Made by a program: the position numbers and the translations under genes
The notes under the pieces: model-generated
Told to the model about the DNA's origin: nothing
Database searches by the model: none
What the model saw: the letters and a program-made list of their open reading frames with translations, nothing else
Part shown: piece after piece, positions 1 through 9,490 of the stretch
Position numbering within the stretch: position 1 is the stretch's first letter
Layout of the letters: each line of letters starts with the position of its first letter
Assembly: GCF_001887595.1 (NCBI RefSeq)
Contig: NZ_CP017480.1
Location: 2,322,001-2,386,000, forward strand
From: Luteibacter rhizovicinus DSM 16549
GTDB taxonomy: Bacteria; Pseudomonadota; Gammaproteobacteria; Xanthomonadales; Rhodanobacteraceae
Length of the DNA: 64,000 bases
Direction: 5' to 3'

Positions 1-683
1 TTAGAGAGCTGGGAGAGCGGCTCGTGGGCCGTCCGCATGTTGCATTGGCGGAGCTCGTCAAGAACGCGTACGACGCAGATGCGTCCGAGGTCTTGATCGA
101 TTTCGCTAATGACGCCATCACTGTCACCGACAATGGTCATGGAATGACTCGTGATGAATTCCTTTCATTCTGGATGCGTGTCGGCACAACGCACAAGCAA
201 CGTGATTTTCGGTCAAGGGGCCTGGATCGGCAGGTAACGGGATCGAAAGGCGTTGGTCGCCTCTCTGCTCAATTTCTCGGTGACACGCTTCAACTGAGGA
301 CCATTGCCTCCGGGGAGCAGCGAATTGGCGTTCGCGCCGACGTCGATTGGCGCGGTGCCAAGGCGGCTGGAGATCTAATTAGAGCTGGGGCGACGGTGCG
401 TAACCTAGTTGCACCTAGCGCGCTTGCGAACCGGTACAAGACGGGTGTCCAAGTCCGTATCGGCGCACTAAAGCACGAGTGGGGGCATAAGGAGCTGCAG
501 GAGCTCGCACGCGAGTTATGGTTTCTTCGTCCGCCACGCGCATTGCACGGGGATTTGGGCGCCGACGACGATTTTGTCGTTCGCCTTGCTGGTGTTTCAT
601 CTGAGGATGCTCACGCCTTTCACCGAAGTCATCGTCTGGAGTGTCGAGGTCAAGTCGAATGGCGATCTCAACCTCAATGGTGA
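1..683 (+). pseudogene. GHKL/HSP90-type ATPase, N-terminal fragment, cut by the window edge and by a rearrangement
   Basis: The reading frame is open from base 3, so the true start lies left of the window. The first 100 or so residues carry the GHKL ATP-binding fold: the N-box in AELVKNAYDADA, the G1 box in VTDNGHGM and a GSKGVGRLSA lid/G2 motif. These are hallmarks of HSP90/MORC/MutL-like ATPases, which in bacteria often sit in conflict or DNA-repair loci. Homology appears to fade after about residue 190, and the last 20-30 codons run in a different frame over sequence coding a GH18-like enzyme. The gene therefore looks truncated at about 600-625 and fused out of frame to the next gene. The C-terminal part of the ATPase is missing. 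Confidence 0.75.
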
Positions 684-1374
684 ATTCCCCATCGTTTCCA
701 ACGGTGCCTACATCGGCAACAAGATGTATCCCGGCTTCGTCTCCAACCTTGCCGCTCTGAAATCGGCAGGCGTCAAACGCATCACCTTCAGCATCGGCTC
801 GTCCAACGTCGGCGACTTCCAGGACATCAAGGCTCTCGTGAACAGCACGGGTGCCGGCGGTGGCACGGGTACGCAGAGCACGCTCTATCGCAACTTCCAG
901 GCGCTCAAGCAGGCCATCCCCTCGATCGATGCGATCGACCTGGATGACGAGAACAGCTACGACGCGGCTTCGACCGTCGCCTTCTCCGTGATGCTCGGCA
1001 AGCTCGGCTATCACGTGATGCCGGATGCCTATACGAACGCTTCGTACTGGAAATCCGTGGTGACGCAGATCAACAGCCAGCGCGCCGGCACGGTCGATGG
1101 TGTGCATTTGCAGGCCTATGCCGGCGGCGCGGGCAACAGCCCGTGTTCGGGTTGGGACTTCGGCGGCGTGCCGGTCTATCCGGGGCTCGGCGATTCGTCG
1201 ATCGGCGGCGACACGGTGCCCAGCGCACAGAGCAAGATCGCGGGCTGGACGGCACAGTGCAACATCACGGGTGCCTTCCTCTGGCTCTACGACGATGTGG
1301 CAGGGAAGACCTACCAGGGCAAGACGCTCTCTGCGGCGTATGCCGGGGCGCTCGATGCGGGCCTCAGTCCCTGA
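610..1374 (+). pseudogene. GH18-like glycosidase, 5'-truncated
   Basis: The frame from about 610 encodes a (beta/alpha)-barrel enzyme of the glycoside hydrolase 18 type. It has a beta-strand ending RITFSIGSS and the catalytic signature DAIDLDDE (DxxDxDxE), coded at about 928-951. The mature part to the stop at 1374 looks intact. There is no convincing start: the only candidate upstream is a TTG without a ribosome site, and the signal peptide plus the first strands expected of a secreted chitinase-like enzyme are missing. The gene begins abruptly inside the preceding ATPase fragment in another frame, so it is probably a non-expressed remnant of a deletion or recombination. Substrate cannot be stated. 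Confidence 0.75.
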
Positions 1375-1417
1375 CGGTTTGAAACCGCGCACCGCTCTGA
1401 CGGGTGGTGCGTGGTCT

Positions 1418-1981
1418 TTAGTCGAACAACCCCGACGCATGATAAGCCTCGATAATCCGATCAAACGAAGCCAGATCCGCACGACCTCGCGCCACCAGCT
1501 GCGCACCTTCGATCGCAGCAAAGATGGCCAGCGAGCGCGCCTCGAGCGCATCGTGAGGGGCGTTAGGGTGGCGATCCGTCAGAACCCGAAGTAACCAACG
1601 CGTGTTGACGGCGGTAAAGCGATCGACTTCGACACGAGCGATGTCGGGGAGGTCCGTGTACTCGGCCGACATGATGCCGCACAGGCACATCTTGTTGTCG
1701 TCTTCGAGCGCCTTGCGGAAGGCCGAGGTGTAAGCGCGCATGAGCGCATCGTGCGTTTGCGGGGTGGCCAGCAACTCGTCGAAGAACACTTCCGCTTCGT
1801 CGGCGTAGCGCTTGGCGAGCGCCGCCGCGAGATCGCCCTTGGTAGGGAAGTGGTAGTGGACGCTCGCGCTCTTGATGCCGACCGCCTTGGCCAGTTCCCG
1901 GAAGCTCAGGGCGTTGTAGCCGTGGCCCTGCACGGCCATCCGGGCGGCCGACATGATGGATTCGCGCATGTTCGTGTTCAT
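1418..1981 (-). CDS. TetR-family transcriptional repressor
   Basis: This 187-residue protein has a typical TetR N-terminal helix-turn-helix, with FRELAKAVGIKSASVHYHFPTKGDL forming helices 2-3 and the start of helix 4, followed by an all-helical ligand domain. CLCG around residue 98 is a possible electrophile-sensing cysteine pair, as in regulators of detoxification genes; that role is inference. It is transcribed divergently from a glutathione S-transferase. The 130 bp between them holds two identical perfect palindromes flanking a sigma70 promoter, so it very probably represses both itself and the transferase, with release by an electrophilic ligand. Confidence 0.9.
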   Translation of the reverse strand: MNTNMRESIMSAARMAVQGHGYNALSFRELAKAVGIKSASVHYHFPTKGDLAAALAKRYADEAEVFFDELLATPQTHDALMRAYTSAFRKALEDDNKMCLCGIMSAEYTDLPDIARVEVDRFTAVNTRWLLRVLTDRHPNAPHDALEARSLAIFAAIEGAQLVARGRADLASFDRIIEAYHASGLFD

Positions 1982-2004
1982 GGACCGAAGTATAGCAGGG
2001 CTGG

Positions 2005-2022
2005 CTATCTATCGATCGATAG
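2005..2022. promoter_or_regulatory. TetR operator, copy 1
   Basis: The 18-base sequence CTATCTATCGATCGATAG contains a perfect 14-base palindrome at 2009-2022. It is repeated exactly at 2072-2089. It lies upstream of the -35 box of the transferase promoter and 24 bp from the TetR start codon, well placed for autorepression. Confidence 0.8.
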
Positions 2023-2025
2023 GGG

Positions 2026-2054
2026 TTGACAGGGGCAATGAGGCGGCCTAATCT
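2026..2054 (+). promoter_or_regulatory. sigma70 promoter of the glutathione S-transferase gene
   Basis: Consensus TTGACA at 2026-2031 is followed after 17 bp by TAATCT at 2049-2054. The promoter sits exactly between the two TetR palindromes, so bound repressor would bracket RNA polymerase. Confidence 0.75.
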
Positions 2055-2071
2055 CCGCTCATTCCTTCTAA

Positions 2072-2089
2072 CTATCTATCGATCGATAG
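2072..2089. promoter_or_regulatory. TetR operator, copy 2
   Basis: Second exact copy of the 18-base operator (palindromic core 2076-2089). It lies just downstream of the -10 box, covering the probable transcription start of the transferase gene. Confidence 0.8.
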
Positions 2090-2111
2090 ACAACCTAACT
2101 CACGGAATCTC

Positions 2112-2798
2112 ATGAAAATCTATGACCGCCCCGGCTTTCCCAACCCCTCCCGCATCCGGATCGTCCTTGCCGCCAAGGGGCTCGACCAGGCCGTTGAGTT
2201 CGTCCCGGTCGACCTGATCGGCGCCGAGCACAAGCAGGCCGCCTTCTTGAGCAAGAACCCGTCCGGCGTCGTCCCCGTGCTCGAGCTCGACGACGGCACG
2301 CTGATCTCGGAGTCCACGGCGATTACCGAGTACTTCGACAACCTAGACGGTAACCCGATCCTCACCGGCCGCACCCCTAAGGAAAAGGCGGTCATCCACA
2401 TGATGCAGCGCCGTGCCGAGGCGTATGTCACCGATCCGATCGGCCTGTATTTCCACCACGCCACGTCCGGTCTGGGCGACACGCTCAAGGCATACAAGAG
2501 TCCCGACTGGGACGGCCGCGAGGCCATGGGTCAGCGCGAGGGCGACAAGGTGCGCGCCAGCCTGACGTACTTCAACGAGCTTCTCCAGAGCCGCCCCTAT
2601 CTTGCCGGCGACGCCTTCTCCATGGCCGACATCACCCTGTTCGCCGGCCTCATGCACGCCGACGTTTCCGGGATCACGGTACCGGCTGACTACACGGCAT
2701 TGCTGGACTGGCGCGTGCGCGTGTCGGAGCTACCCAGCGTCAAGAACCGCAGCGGCCAGAACTTCCTCCAGGAAGACCTGACGCGCCTCGGCTTCTAA
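2112..2798 (+). CDS. glutathione S-transferase
   Basis: This 228-residue cytosolic GST has an N-terminal thioredoxin-like domain (MKIYDRPGFPNPSRIRIVLAAKG, then the cis-proline segment SGVVPVLELDDG and the glutathione-contacting ISESTAITEYF) and a C-terminal helical domain with the N-capping motif AGDAFSMADITLF. The family conjugates glutathione to electrophiles or acts as a glutathione peroxidase or isomerase; substrate is not predictable. RIRIVLAAK places a Ser/Pro-rich loop at the catalytic helix. Transcription starts at the TTGACA-N17-TAATCT promoter and is controlled by the adjacent TetR. Confidence 0.92.
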   Translation: MKIYDRPGFPNPSRIRIVLAAKGLDQAVEFVPVDLIGAEHKQAAFLSKNPSGVVPVLELDDGTLISESTAITEYFDNLDGNPILTGRTPKEKAVIHMMQRRAEAYVTDPIGLYFHHATSGLGDTLKAYKSPDWDGREAMGQREGDKVRASLTYFNELLQSRPYLAGDAFSMADITLFAGLMHADVSGITVPADYTALLDWRVRVSELPSVKNRSGQNFLQEDLTRLGF

Positions 2799-2818
2799 AC
2801 GTGGCCTGATTGACCGCG

Positions 2819-2850
2819 AGGACGCACAGCCCTCATGGGGTGTGCGTCCT
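2819..2850. terminator. bidirectional hairpin terminator
   Basis: A 10-bp perfect stem AGGACGCACA / TGTGCGTCCT extends, after one mismatch, through CCC/GGG to a TCAT loop. It lies between the convergent transferase and cusF-like genes. It has no long T tract, but strength and position support a two-way terminator. Confidence 0.75.
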
Positions 2851-2859
2851 TCGGCCGAC

Positions 2860-3201
2860 TCAGTTCGCCGGCATGATCGACGTCACCGTGCCGCCCATGC
2901 CACTCGGCCTCAGGCCGAAGTGCACGCGATCCCCGACCTTCGCAGCCGACAACAGGTCCGGCGAAGCAACCTTGAACACCATCGTCATGGCCGGCCAACC
3001 CATCGCTGAGATGGCTTCGTGCTGCAGGGTCACCGTGCCTTTGGTCGTGTCGACGGCCTTGATCACGCCAACGCCCTGTGCGTCTGCAGGTTGCGCGGCG
3101 TGTTCCATACCGGCCATGTGCGGATCCATGGCTTGCTGGGCGCTGACGTTAGTGGCGATAGCCAGGCCAGTCATCGCCATAAGTGCAAACATCGTTTTCA
3201 T
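2860..3201 (-). CDS. cusF: CusF-like periplasmic copper/silver-binding protein
   Basis: This 113-residue protein has a signal peptide ending near ANVSAQQ-type residues 16-22 and then a small beta-barrel. The CusF metal site is visible: His61, Trp69, Met72 and Met74 in HEAISAMGWPAMTM, where the Trp makes a cation-pi contact with Cu(I)/Ag(I). A His/Met-rich linker (MDPHMAGMEH) precedes it. It is the last gene of the cus operon, 11 bp after cusA, whereas in E. coli cusF lies between cusC and cusB. It should shuttle periplasmic copper or silver to the CusCBA pump. I chose the ATG at 3201 because the signal peptide starts there; a longer in-frame extension runs antisense-like through cusA. Confidence 0.92.
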   Translation of the reverse strand: MKTMFALMAMTGLAIATNVSAQQAMDPHMAGMEHAAQPADAQGVGVIKAVDTTKGTVTLQHEAISAMGWPAMTMVFKVASPDLLSAAKVGDRVHFGLRPSGMGGTVTSIMPAN

Positions 3202-3212
3202 CAAAGTATTCC

Positions 3213-6200
3213 TCAGTGGGGGGAGTGGAGCGTTCCGGCACGCCGACGCAAGCGCCGACGAACCAGAAGGTGAAAAGCGGCAGGAAGAACCAACATGGAA
3301 AGAAGCGGTGCCGTCAGCATCCCGCCGACCATGGGAGCCGCAATGCGTTGCATGACTTCGGATCCGGCGCTTTGGCCAAGAAGAATCGGCAGGAGACCGG
3401 CAAGAATCACCGCCACCGTCATCGCCTTGGGTCGCACACGCTGCACCGCGCCTTCGCGGATTGCTTCGTCCAGCTCGAGTTCGCCGGCATCGGGATGCAC
3501 CGCCAGCGTGCGGTCCCACGCATGCCGCAGGTACAGCAGCATCACCACGCCGAACTCCGCGGCAACGCCGCCCAGCGCGATAAAACCGATGATCGTCGCA
3601 ACCGACACCGCGTGGCCCATCATCCAGATCAACCACAAGCCGCCGACCAGGGCGAGGGGCACGCTGGCCATGATCAGCAGCGCCTCGCTGGCACGACGGA
3701 ACACCGCATAGATCAGCGCAAAAATGATGATCACGGCCGCAGGTACGACCCACACCAGACGCGCCATCGCACGAGCGAGATACTCGAACTGACCTGACCA
3801 GGCGAGCGTGGTACCCGGTGGCAGCGCAACGTGCGCGCCGACCGTACGCTGCAGGTCGGCGACGACGGAGCCGAGATCGCGTCCGGCGGTGTCGATGTAG
3901 ACATACGTCGACAGTGAGCCGTTCTCGCTCTTGAGCATGGGCGGACCAGCTACCACGGCGATGTCGGCCACTTGCGACAAGGTCACTTGCGCGCCGCTGG
4001 CAGCGACCAGGGACAGCTGTCGTAACGCCGCCACGGAATCGCGGTCGACGCGCGGGTACCGCACGACGATGGGATAGCGTTCGCGTCCCTCGATGGTTTC
4101 GCCAACCGGATCGCCGCCGACGACGGTGGCAATCGTGCCTTGTACCTGGGCCTGGGTGAGACCGTAACGCGCCGCATCCTCCCGGCGCACGTGTACGTCG
4201 ACGTAGCGCCCGCTTGCCGACCGCTCGGCCACGGCGGAGGCCACGCCCGGTACGCCGCGCGCGACCGACTCAATGCGATCGGCCACCTGCTGCAGGCTCG
4301 CCGGATCGCTCCCCAACACCTTGATCCCGATCGGGCTCTTGATGCCCGTGGCCAGCATGTCGATGCGATTGCGGATGGGCGGTACGAAGAGATTGGTCAA
4401 TCCGGGCACGTGGACGGCCTGGTTCAGTTCGTCCTTGAGCTTCGCCATCGTCATGCCAGGACGCCACTGCGCCTTGGGCTTGAAGGTGATCGTGGTCTCG
4501 AACATCTCCAGAGGCGCGGGATCGGTCGCGGTCTCGGCGCGTCCGGCCTTACCGAAGACATGATCGACCTCGGGTACCGTCTTGATCATCCGGTCGGTCA
4601 GTTGCAGCAGTTGCGCGGCCTTGCCAGCGGACAGGCCCGGCAAGGCGGTGGGCATGTACAGCAGGGTGCCTTCGTCCATGGGCGGCATGAACTCGCTACC
4701 GAGCCGGCTCCACGGCAACAGTGCACTCAACAGGAGCAAGCCGGCCAGCGCGAGCGTCGTTCTCGGATAACGCAGCGCCGCATCGAGGATCGGCCGGTAT
4801 ATGGCAACCAGCACACGGTTGAGCGGATTGTCTTGTTCCGCGCGGATGCGACCACGCACGAGGTAGCCCATCAGCACGGGCACGAGTGTTACCGCGAGGC
4901 CGGCGGCCGCGGCCATGGCATAGGTTTTGGTGAAGGCCAATGGCTTGAACAGCCGGCCTTCCTGCGCCTCCAGCGCGAACACCGGCACGAAGGACAGCGC
5001 GATGATCAGCAGGCTGACGAACAGTGCCGGACCGACCTCGACCGAGGCCTCGGCGATCAGCGTCCATCGATCGGATGCAGAGGGCTCCTCGCCGTCGTGG
5101 CGATCCCGCCAGTGCTCGAGGTGCTTGTGCGCGTTCTCGATCATCACGACGGCGGCGTCGACCATCGCACCGATGGCGATCGCAATGCCGCCTAGCGACA
5201 TCAGGTTGGCCGAGACGCCTTGCAGGTGCATCACTACGAAGGCGGCCAACACGCCCAAGGGCAAGGTAATGACCGCGACCAGTGCGGAGCGCAGATGCCC
5301 GAGGAACAGCACGCAGACCAGTGCGACGACGAGAAACTCCTCGACGAGCTTGCCGGAGAGGTTGTCGACGGCGGCGTCGATCAGTTGGGAGCGGTCGTAG
5401 GTCGGTACGATCTGCACGCCGACGGGCAAGCTGCGCTGCAAGGTATCCAGCTTTGCTTTCACGGCGGCGATGGCAGCCTTCGCGTTCTTACCCGAACGCA
5501 GCACGATCACGCCGCCAGCCACCTCGCCTTGACCGTCGAGCTCGGCGATACCGCGGCGGAACGTCGGACCACGTTGCACGCTGGCTACCTCGCGCAGCAG
5601 TACGGGCGTGCCGCTGGCCGATGTCGTGACCGGCAGGGTGGCGAAGTCCTCCGCCGTTCGCAGATAGCCCTCGCTACGGACCATGAACTCCGCTTCGCCT
5701 TGCTCGATCACGGAGCCGCCGTTGGCGCCGTTGGCGCTGCGCACGGCATCGACGAGACGATCGACAGTGATGCCGTGTGCGGCGAGTGCCGCTGGGTCGG
5801 GCACGATCTGCCACGCGCGCTCCATGCCACCGACGCTGGCGACCTCTGCGACATCCGGCACGGTCTTGAGCTGGTAGCGAAGGAACCAGTCCTGGAGGCC
5901 TCGCAATTGCCCGAGATCGTGCTTGCCGGTGCGATCGACCAGCGCATACTCGTAGATCCAGCCCAGGCCTGTCGCATCGGGACCGAGCGCTGGCGACACG
6001 CCTGAGGGCAAGCGGTCGCGCACCTGGCTCAGGTACTCGAGAACGCGCGAGCGCGCCCAGTACAGATCGGTCTGCTCGTCGAACAGCACGGTGACGTACG
6101 AGTCGCCGAAGAAGGAGTAGCCGCGTACGCTGGTCGCGCCGGGTACCGAGAGCATGGTGGTGACGAGAGGATAGGTGACCTGATCCTCGACGATCTGCGG

Positions 6201-6371
6201 CGACTGGCCGGCCCAGCTCGTACGAATGATGACCTGTGTGTCGGAGAGGTCGGGCAGGGCGTCGATCGGCGTTCGCACGGCGGCGTAAATACCGGCGGCG
6301 GCGAGGACCAAAGCGACCAGAAGCACCCAGCCGCGATGTGCGATGGATGCGCGAATCAGGCGCGCGATCAT
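3213..6371 (-). CDS. cusA: heavy-metal RND efflux permease, CusA type
   Basis: The 1052-residue inner-membrane proton-driven RND transporter matches the normal CusA/CzcA length. It has an N-terminal membrane helix, the HME-RND signature [16 protein letters not shown], periplasmic porter domains and a second membrane block. [14 protein letters not shown] and [19 protein letters not shown] segments and [19 protein letters not shown] are characteristic of copper/silver CusA, where methionines line the relay path. It exports Cu(I)/Ag(I) with the adaptor and outer-membrane channel encoded just upstream. Its ATG overlaps the cusB stop by the ATGA arrangement (6368-6371), implying coupled translation. 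Confidence 0.95.
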   Translation of the reverse strand: MIARLIRASIAHRGWVLLVALVLAAAGIYAAVRTPIDALPDLSDTQVIIRTSWAGQSPQIVEDQVTYPLVTTMLSVPGATSVRGYSFFGDSYVTVLFDEQTDLYWARSRVLEYLSQVRDRLPSGVSPALGPDATGLGWIYEYALVDRTGKHDLGQLRGLQDWFLRYQLKTVPDVAEVASVGGMERAWQIVPDPAALAAHGITVDRLVDAVRSANGANGGSVIEQGEAEFMVRSEGYLRTAEDFATLPVTTSASGTPVLLREVASVQRGPTFRRGIAELDGQGEVAGGVIVLRSGKNAKAAIAAVKAKLDTLQRSLPVGVQIVPTYDRSQLIDAAVDNLSGKLVEEFLVVALVCVLFLGHLRSALVAVITLPLGVLAAFVVMHLQGVSANLMSLGGIAIAIGAMVDAAVVMIENAHKHLEHWRDRHDGEEPSASDRWTLIAEASVEVGPALFVSLLIIALSFVPVFALEAQEGRLFKPLAFTKTYAMAAAAGLAVTLVPVLMGYLVRGRIRAEQDNPLNRVLVAIYRPILDAALRYPRTTLALAGLLLLSALLPWSRLGSEFMPPMDEGTLLYMPTALPGLSAGKAAQLLQLTDRMIKTVPEVDHVFGKAGRAETATDPAPLEMFETTITFKPKAQWRPGMTMAKLKDELNQAVHVPGLTNLFVPPIRNRIDMLATGIKSPIGIKVLGSDPASLQQVADRIESVARGVPGVASAVAERSASGRYVDVHVRREDAARYGLTQAQVQGTIATVVGGDPVGETIEGRERYPIVVRYPRVDRDSVAALRQLSLVAASGAQVTLSQVADIAVVAGPPMLKSENGSLSTYVYIDTAGRDLGSVVADLQRTVGAHVALPPGTTLAWSGQFEYLARAMARLVWVVPAAVIIIFALIYAVFRRASEALLIMASVPLALVGGLWLIWMMGHAVSVATIIGFIALGGVAAEFGVVMLLYLRHAWDRTLAVHPDAGELELDEAIREGAVQRVRPKAMTVAVILAGLLPILLGQSAGSEVMQRIAAPMVGGMLTAPLLSMLVLPAAFHLLVRRRLRRRAGTLHSPH

Positions 6372-7591
6372 GGGTGATGCTCCAGACGGTTCAGCGCACC
6401 GGACAGGTTGGCTTCGGAGTCGATCAGGAACTGGCCGGAGACGACGATGCGCTGTCCTTCCGTCAGCCCACTGCGAATCTCCGTCATGCCACCGGTGGAG
6501 CGGCCTGGCGTCACTGTGGCTGCACGAAAGCGACCGTCCTGTTCGGCGACGATGACGCGCGCGCTCTCGCCATCGGCGATCAAGGCCTCATCGGGTACGG
6601 CGATAACGGGCGCGTCCGCCACAGGCGTGAGCGTGACGTGCGCAAACATGCCCGGTGCGAGGGCGTTGTCCGGGTTGCTCAACACGATCCGCGCGCGTTG
6701 AGTACGCGTGGCGCCATCGATGTCCGGCAATAGAGCCTCGACGTGTCCGGTAAAGGCACGACCGGGCCACGCGTCGGCGCGTACCGTGACCGGTGTGCCC
6801 GGACGTATCGCCGATGCCTGTCCCTGTGGCACGGCAGCTTCCACCCAGACCGACGTCGTGCCGTTGATCGTCATCAGTGTCTGACCGGCGTTGACGCGCT
6901 GGCCTTCGCGTACGTCGAGCGTGGTGACGATGCCGCTGACCGGGGCGTTCAGCAGAATCGCCGCGCCATCGCCGCGCGACATAACGCCATCCGCTGCGGA
7001 CAGGCCGAGCACTCGCAGGCGTGCTTGCGACGCGTCGCTAAGGGCCTTGGCATCGGGCGATTGCACATGGCGAAGGGCGTTGGCCTCGGCCAGTGCACTG
7101 CGCCATTGCGGTGCAAGCAGTGCGAGCAAGGGGGAACCCTTGGTCACCGTCGTATACGTGGCGCGGACATCCAGATGCTCGACGATCCCGTCGACGCGTG
7201 CGCTGATCGTCACCACCTGACGCATGTCCCACGTGACGTTTCCTGGAACCTCCACAGTCGATGCCATGGCGTGGCGCTCGACCGGGGCGGTTCGCAGGCC
7301 GAGGTTCTGCACTGTTGACGCGTCGATATGGATACTGCCTGAGGGCGTGCTGGCGTCGTCGACCCTGGGAACCATCTGCATGCCCATGGGCGACAGGCCG
7401 GGGTGATCGAAGTGCTGTTCGGGAACCATCGGGTCGTACCAGTAGCGGACGGACTTGGTCGTCGGCTTGGCCATGGTCTGCATGGGCGTCAGTCCGGACG
7501 GCGTCGTGCCATGGCGGCCAGCGAGATAGGCAGCGGTGGCGATCACGGTGATAAACACCGCACCGAGAGCAAAGCGGGCGGTGAGGTTCAT
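6368..7591 (-). CDS. cusB: CusB-like periplasmic adaptor (membrane fusion protein)
   Basis: This 407-residue adaptor has a signal anchor (residues 5-24) and an N-terminal heavy-metal-binding segment rich in Met and His ([16 protein letters not shown], then GMQMVP, residues 50-75). Lipoyl/beta-barrel halves follow ([12 protein letters not shown]...[12 protein letters not shown]). It links the RND pump to the outer-membrane channel and receives Cu(I)/Ag(I) from CusF. The start at 7591 overlaps the stop of the upstream TolC-like gene as ATGA and the end overlaps the cusA start in the same way. This C-B-A order with both overlaps argues for a single transcript. Confidence 0.94.
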   Translation of the reverse strand: MNLTARFALGAVFITVIATAAYLAGRHGTTPSGLTPMQTMAKPTTKSVRYWYDPMVPEQHFDHPGLSPMGMQMVPRVDDASTPSGSIHIDASTVQNLGLRTAPVERHAMASTVEVPGNVTWDMRQVVTISARVDGIVEHLDVRATYTTVTKGSPLLALLAPQWRSALAEANALRHVQSPDAKALSDASQARLRVLGLSAADGVMSRGDGAAILLNAPVSGIVTTLDVREGQRVNAGQTLMTINGTTSVWVEAAVPQGQASAIRPGTPVTVRADAWPGRAFTGHVEALLPDIDGATRTQRARIVLSNPDNALAPGMFAHVTLTPVADAPVIAVPDEALIADGESARVIVAEQDGRFRAATVTPGRSTGGMTEIRSGLTEGQRIVVSGQFLIDSEANLSGALNRLEHHP

Positions 7592-8844
7592 TGGTCGGCT
7601 CCGGTAGGAATGAGGTAAGCCAGGACTGCCCACGCACGGCCGTATTCGGCTTGCATGCGTGCGTAGTCGGCATGGTGGGCGAGCTCGTCGCGGCGAGCGC
7701 TGAGCAGGGGCGCGATGTCGCCGCCGCCGCGGTAGGCGGCCAGGGCCAGCGCGACGCGATCGCGGGCGAGTGGCAGCAATACGTCGCGGTGGCGACGCAC
7801 TTGCGCACCCCACGCTTCCCATTGCGACCAGGCGCGCTGGATGGCTTCGATCTGCGCGCGCCTCGCGTCGGCGTGTTCGAAGCGCACCGCATCCAGGTCG
7901 GCGGTACGCGCGGCGATACCGCGATCCTGCCGGTTGCGCGTGAACAACGGCAGGCTCACGCCCACTTGCAACGAGACCATGTCGGACAGGCCCCGAACGC
8001 GCGAGCCGTAGGTCACACCGAGATTCCAAGCGGGGCGTTTGTCTGCTTGTGCAGCGGAGAGTGCCGCTGCGGCCGCATCCTCGCGCGCCGGCCAGGCCAG
8101 AAGGGCACCCTGCGCATCGACGTGGGCGAGCAGGCCCGTTTCGTCGAACGGCAGCACGCTGAAATCCGGTGGATCCGCCAGCGTCGTATCGGCTTCGGTG
8201 TCGACCCATCGCGCTAGGCTGGCGCGCGCCTGTACTTCCTGCGCGGCTGCCTCGTCGAGACGGTTGTCCAGATCCAGCGCTTCCATACGTGCCGCGAGGA
8301 CATCCGCCGCGCTGCCGGAGGCGGCACTCAATCGCGAGGTCGCCACGTCGATGTCCTGGTTCCAGGAGGTGCGAAGCGCGCGGAGCATCGCAATCTGTTG
8401 ATGCGCACCCCATGCGCCGACCCACGCTTCGGCAGCGGCCTGGCGAATGGATACGGAGGTTGCCACTTCGGTGGCGCCTGCCTCCACGGCCTGGGCCTGG
8501 CCCATCGCGCGTTCTGCCTGGCGTTTGCTGCGCGATGGCAGTGCCTGGCTGATGCCAACGGTGCGCATGGTCATGTCGTCGCCACCGGCGGTGAATGCGC
8601 CTGGCCCTTGCGTGGCGAGGTTGTCGATGCCGAAGGTGAGTTGTGGATCGGGCAGGGCACCGGCCCGGGCTGCTTCCTGGCGCGCGGAGTCCGCCTGCGC
8701 ACGGCGCGCCTGGAGAAGCGGCGCCTGCGCCACGGCCCGATCGGCGGCGGTTTGAAGGGTGAGTACGGATGGCGGCGTGGCAGCCGCCATGACAGGAACT
8801 AACGCAAGAACGAGAGCGGCACGAAGCCGCTTGAACGAATCCAT
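7588..8844 (-). CDS. cusC: TolC-family outer-membrane efflux channel, CusC type
   Basis: The 418-residue protein has a cleavable signal peptide (ALVLALVPVMAAA) and two repeats of the outer-membrane efflux protein fold, each with long amphipathic helices rich in Ala/Gln/Arg (residues 40-200 and 240-400). It supplies the outer-membrane duct of the CusCBA copper/silver pump. I chose the ATG at 8844 over one 24 bases upstream because GGAGATC sits just before it and the signal peptide starts at once. It overlaps cusB by four bases. No lipobox cysteine was seen, unlike E. coli CusC. Confidence 0.92.
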   Translation of the reverse strand: MDSFKRLRAALVLALVPVMAAATPPSVLTLQTAADRAVAQAPLLQARRAQADSARQEAARAGALPDPQLTFGIDNLATQGPGAFTAGGDDMTMRTVGISQALPSRSKRQAERAMGQAQAVEAGATEVATSVSIRQAAAEAWVGAWGAHQQIAMLRALRTSWNQDIDVATSRLSAASGSAADVLAARMEALDLDNRLDEAAAQEVQARASLARWVDTEADTTLADPPDFSVLPFDETGLLAHVDAQGALLAWPAREDAAAAALSAAQADKRPAWNLGVTYGSRVRGLSDMVSLQVGVSLPLFTRNRQDRGIAARTADLDAVRFEHADARRAQIEAIQRAWSQWEAWGAQVRRHRDVLLPLARDRVALALAAYRGGGDIAPLLSARRDELAHHADYARMQAEYGRAWAVLAYLIPTGADQ

Positions 8845-8911
8845 GGTGATCTCCGATCGCAGGCACACACGGCCGTGCGCACACGGCCGACGAGGGACGT
8901 GCGATCGGGGT

Positions 8912-9328
8912 CTAGATCAGGAGCGTGCAGAACCGCAGCGAGGGCGGTGGGTCGGGTCGAAGCAGGGTCGCGTCGGGCAGTGCCACACGCTCCGGACGAT
9001 CGGTCATCGTGGCGCTGAGGACGGGCCAGTCGGCTGGCAGGAGCAGAGGCGGCAAGGACGGCACGCGCGCATCGGGCACGGCCGAGGTGTGGTCGCTGCA
9101 GTGTTCCGCGCAACGCGGATCGGTAGCGTGCACGTCAGGCGCATGGCTGGCTGGCGCGGCGCCCATGCCCATCTCGGCGCACGCACCGGTCATGGCCATC
9201 GTGGCCGATTGCGCCGGCAGGGTGCACACATAGGCCGCCATCGCCAACTGCTGGAACAGCAGGCAGAACATCACCAGCCCGATGGAGAGGGCTCGACGAC
9301 GACGACTCAGGCGGAAGCGAGGACGCAT
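8912..9328 (-). CDS. small Cys/His/Met-rich exported or membrane protein at the head of the cus operon
   Basis: This 138-residue protein has an Arg-rich start (RLSRRRR) and one hydrophobic segment (residues 14-33), then a stretch with potential soft-metal ligands: ACAEMGMG, SHAPDVH and RCAEHCSDH. The Pro-rich C-terminus has no recognisable fold. Small proteins of this kind (CopL-like or DUF2946-like) commonly precede copper efflux genes in Xanthomonadales and Burkholderiales; assignment to a named family is inference. Its position 67 bp upstream of cusC suggests it is the first gene of the operon and may sense or buffer copper in the periplasm. Confidence 0.72.
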   Translation of the reverse strand: MRPRFRLSRRRRALSIGLVMFCLLFQQLAMAAYVCTLPAQSATMAMTGACAEMGMGAAPASHAPDVHATDPRCAEHCSDHTSAVPDARVPSLPPLLLPADWPVLSATMTDRPERVALPDATLLRPDPPPSLRFCTLLI

Positions 9329-9337
9329 AGGGGAGGC

Positions 9338-9369
9338 ATTCTATCCGAGCTGGAGCCGGGTCCTGTCAA
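9338..9369 (-). promoter_or_regulatory. candidate metal-operon promoter with long spacer
   Basis: On the minus strand TTGACA (9364-9369) and TAGAAT (9338-9343) are separated by 20 bp, the stretched spacing typical of MerR/CueR-activated promoters. The spacer has no clear dyad, and TAGAAT is only 10 bp from the start codon at 9328, so the assignment is tentative. Confidence 0.35.
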
Positions 9370-9372
9370 GTA

Positions 9373-9412
9373 CCCCGCCGATGGCGGGGAAACATGTTCG
9401 ACAGAATCGAAC
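9373..9412. promoter_or_regulatory. hairpin and inverted repeat between the cus operon and the hydrolase gene
   Basis: CCCCGCC-GAT-GGCGGGG (9373-9389) is a perfect 7-bp hairpin. Right after it comes GTTCGA-N5-TCGAAC (9396-9412), a 6-bp inverted repeat in the divergent promoter region. Either could be an operator; no regulator gene lies next to them. Confidence 0.4.
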
Positions 9413-9490
9413 GTGTTGGTCGGGCCCAACGTACGTCTTGTCGCTTTCTCCGGCGCAGCATAGCCATTAATTCCTCGCTGGAGTTCTCCC

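Noticed and set aside
1097..1594. Arg-rich plus-strand frame across the GH18 remnant and TetR gene
   Set aside because: Overlaps two better-supported coding frames and has no homology.
4140..5195. Long plus-strand open frame opposite cusA
   Set aside because: Antisense shadow of a fully conserved RND permease; Arg/His/Gln-rich composition and no homology.
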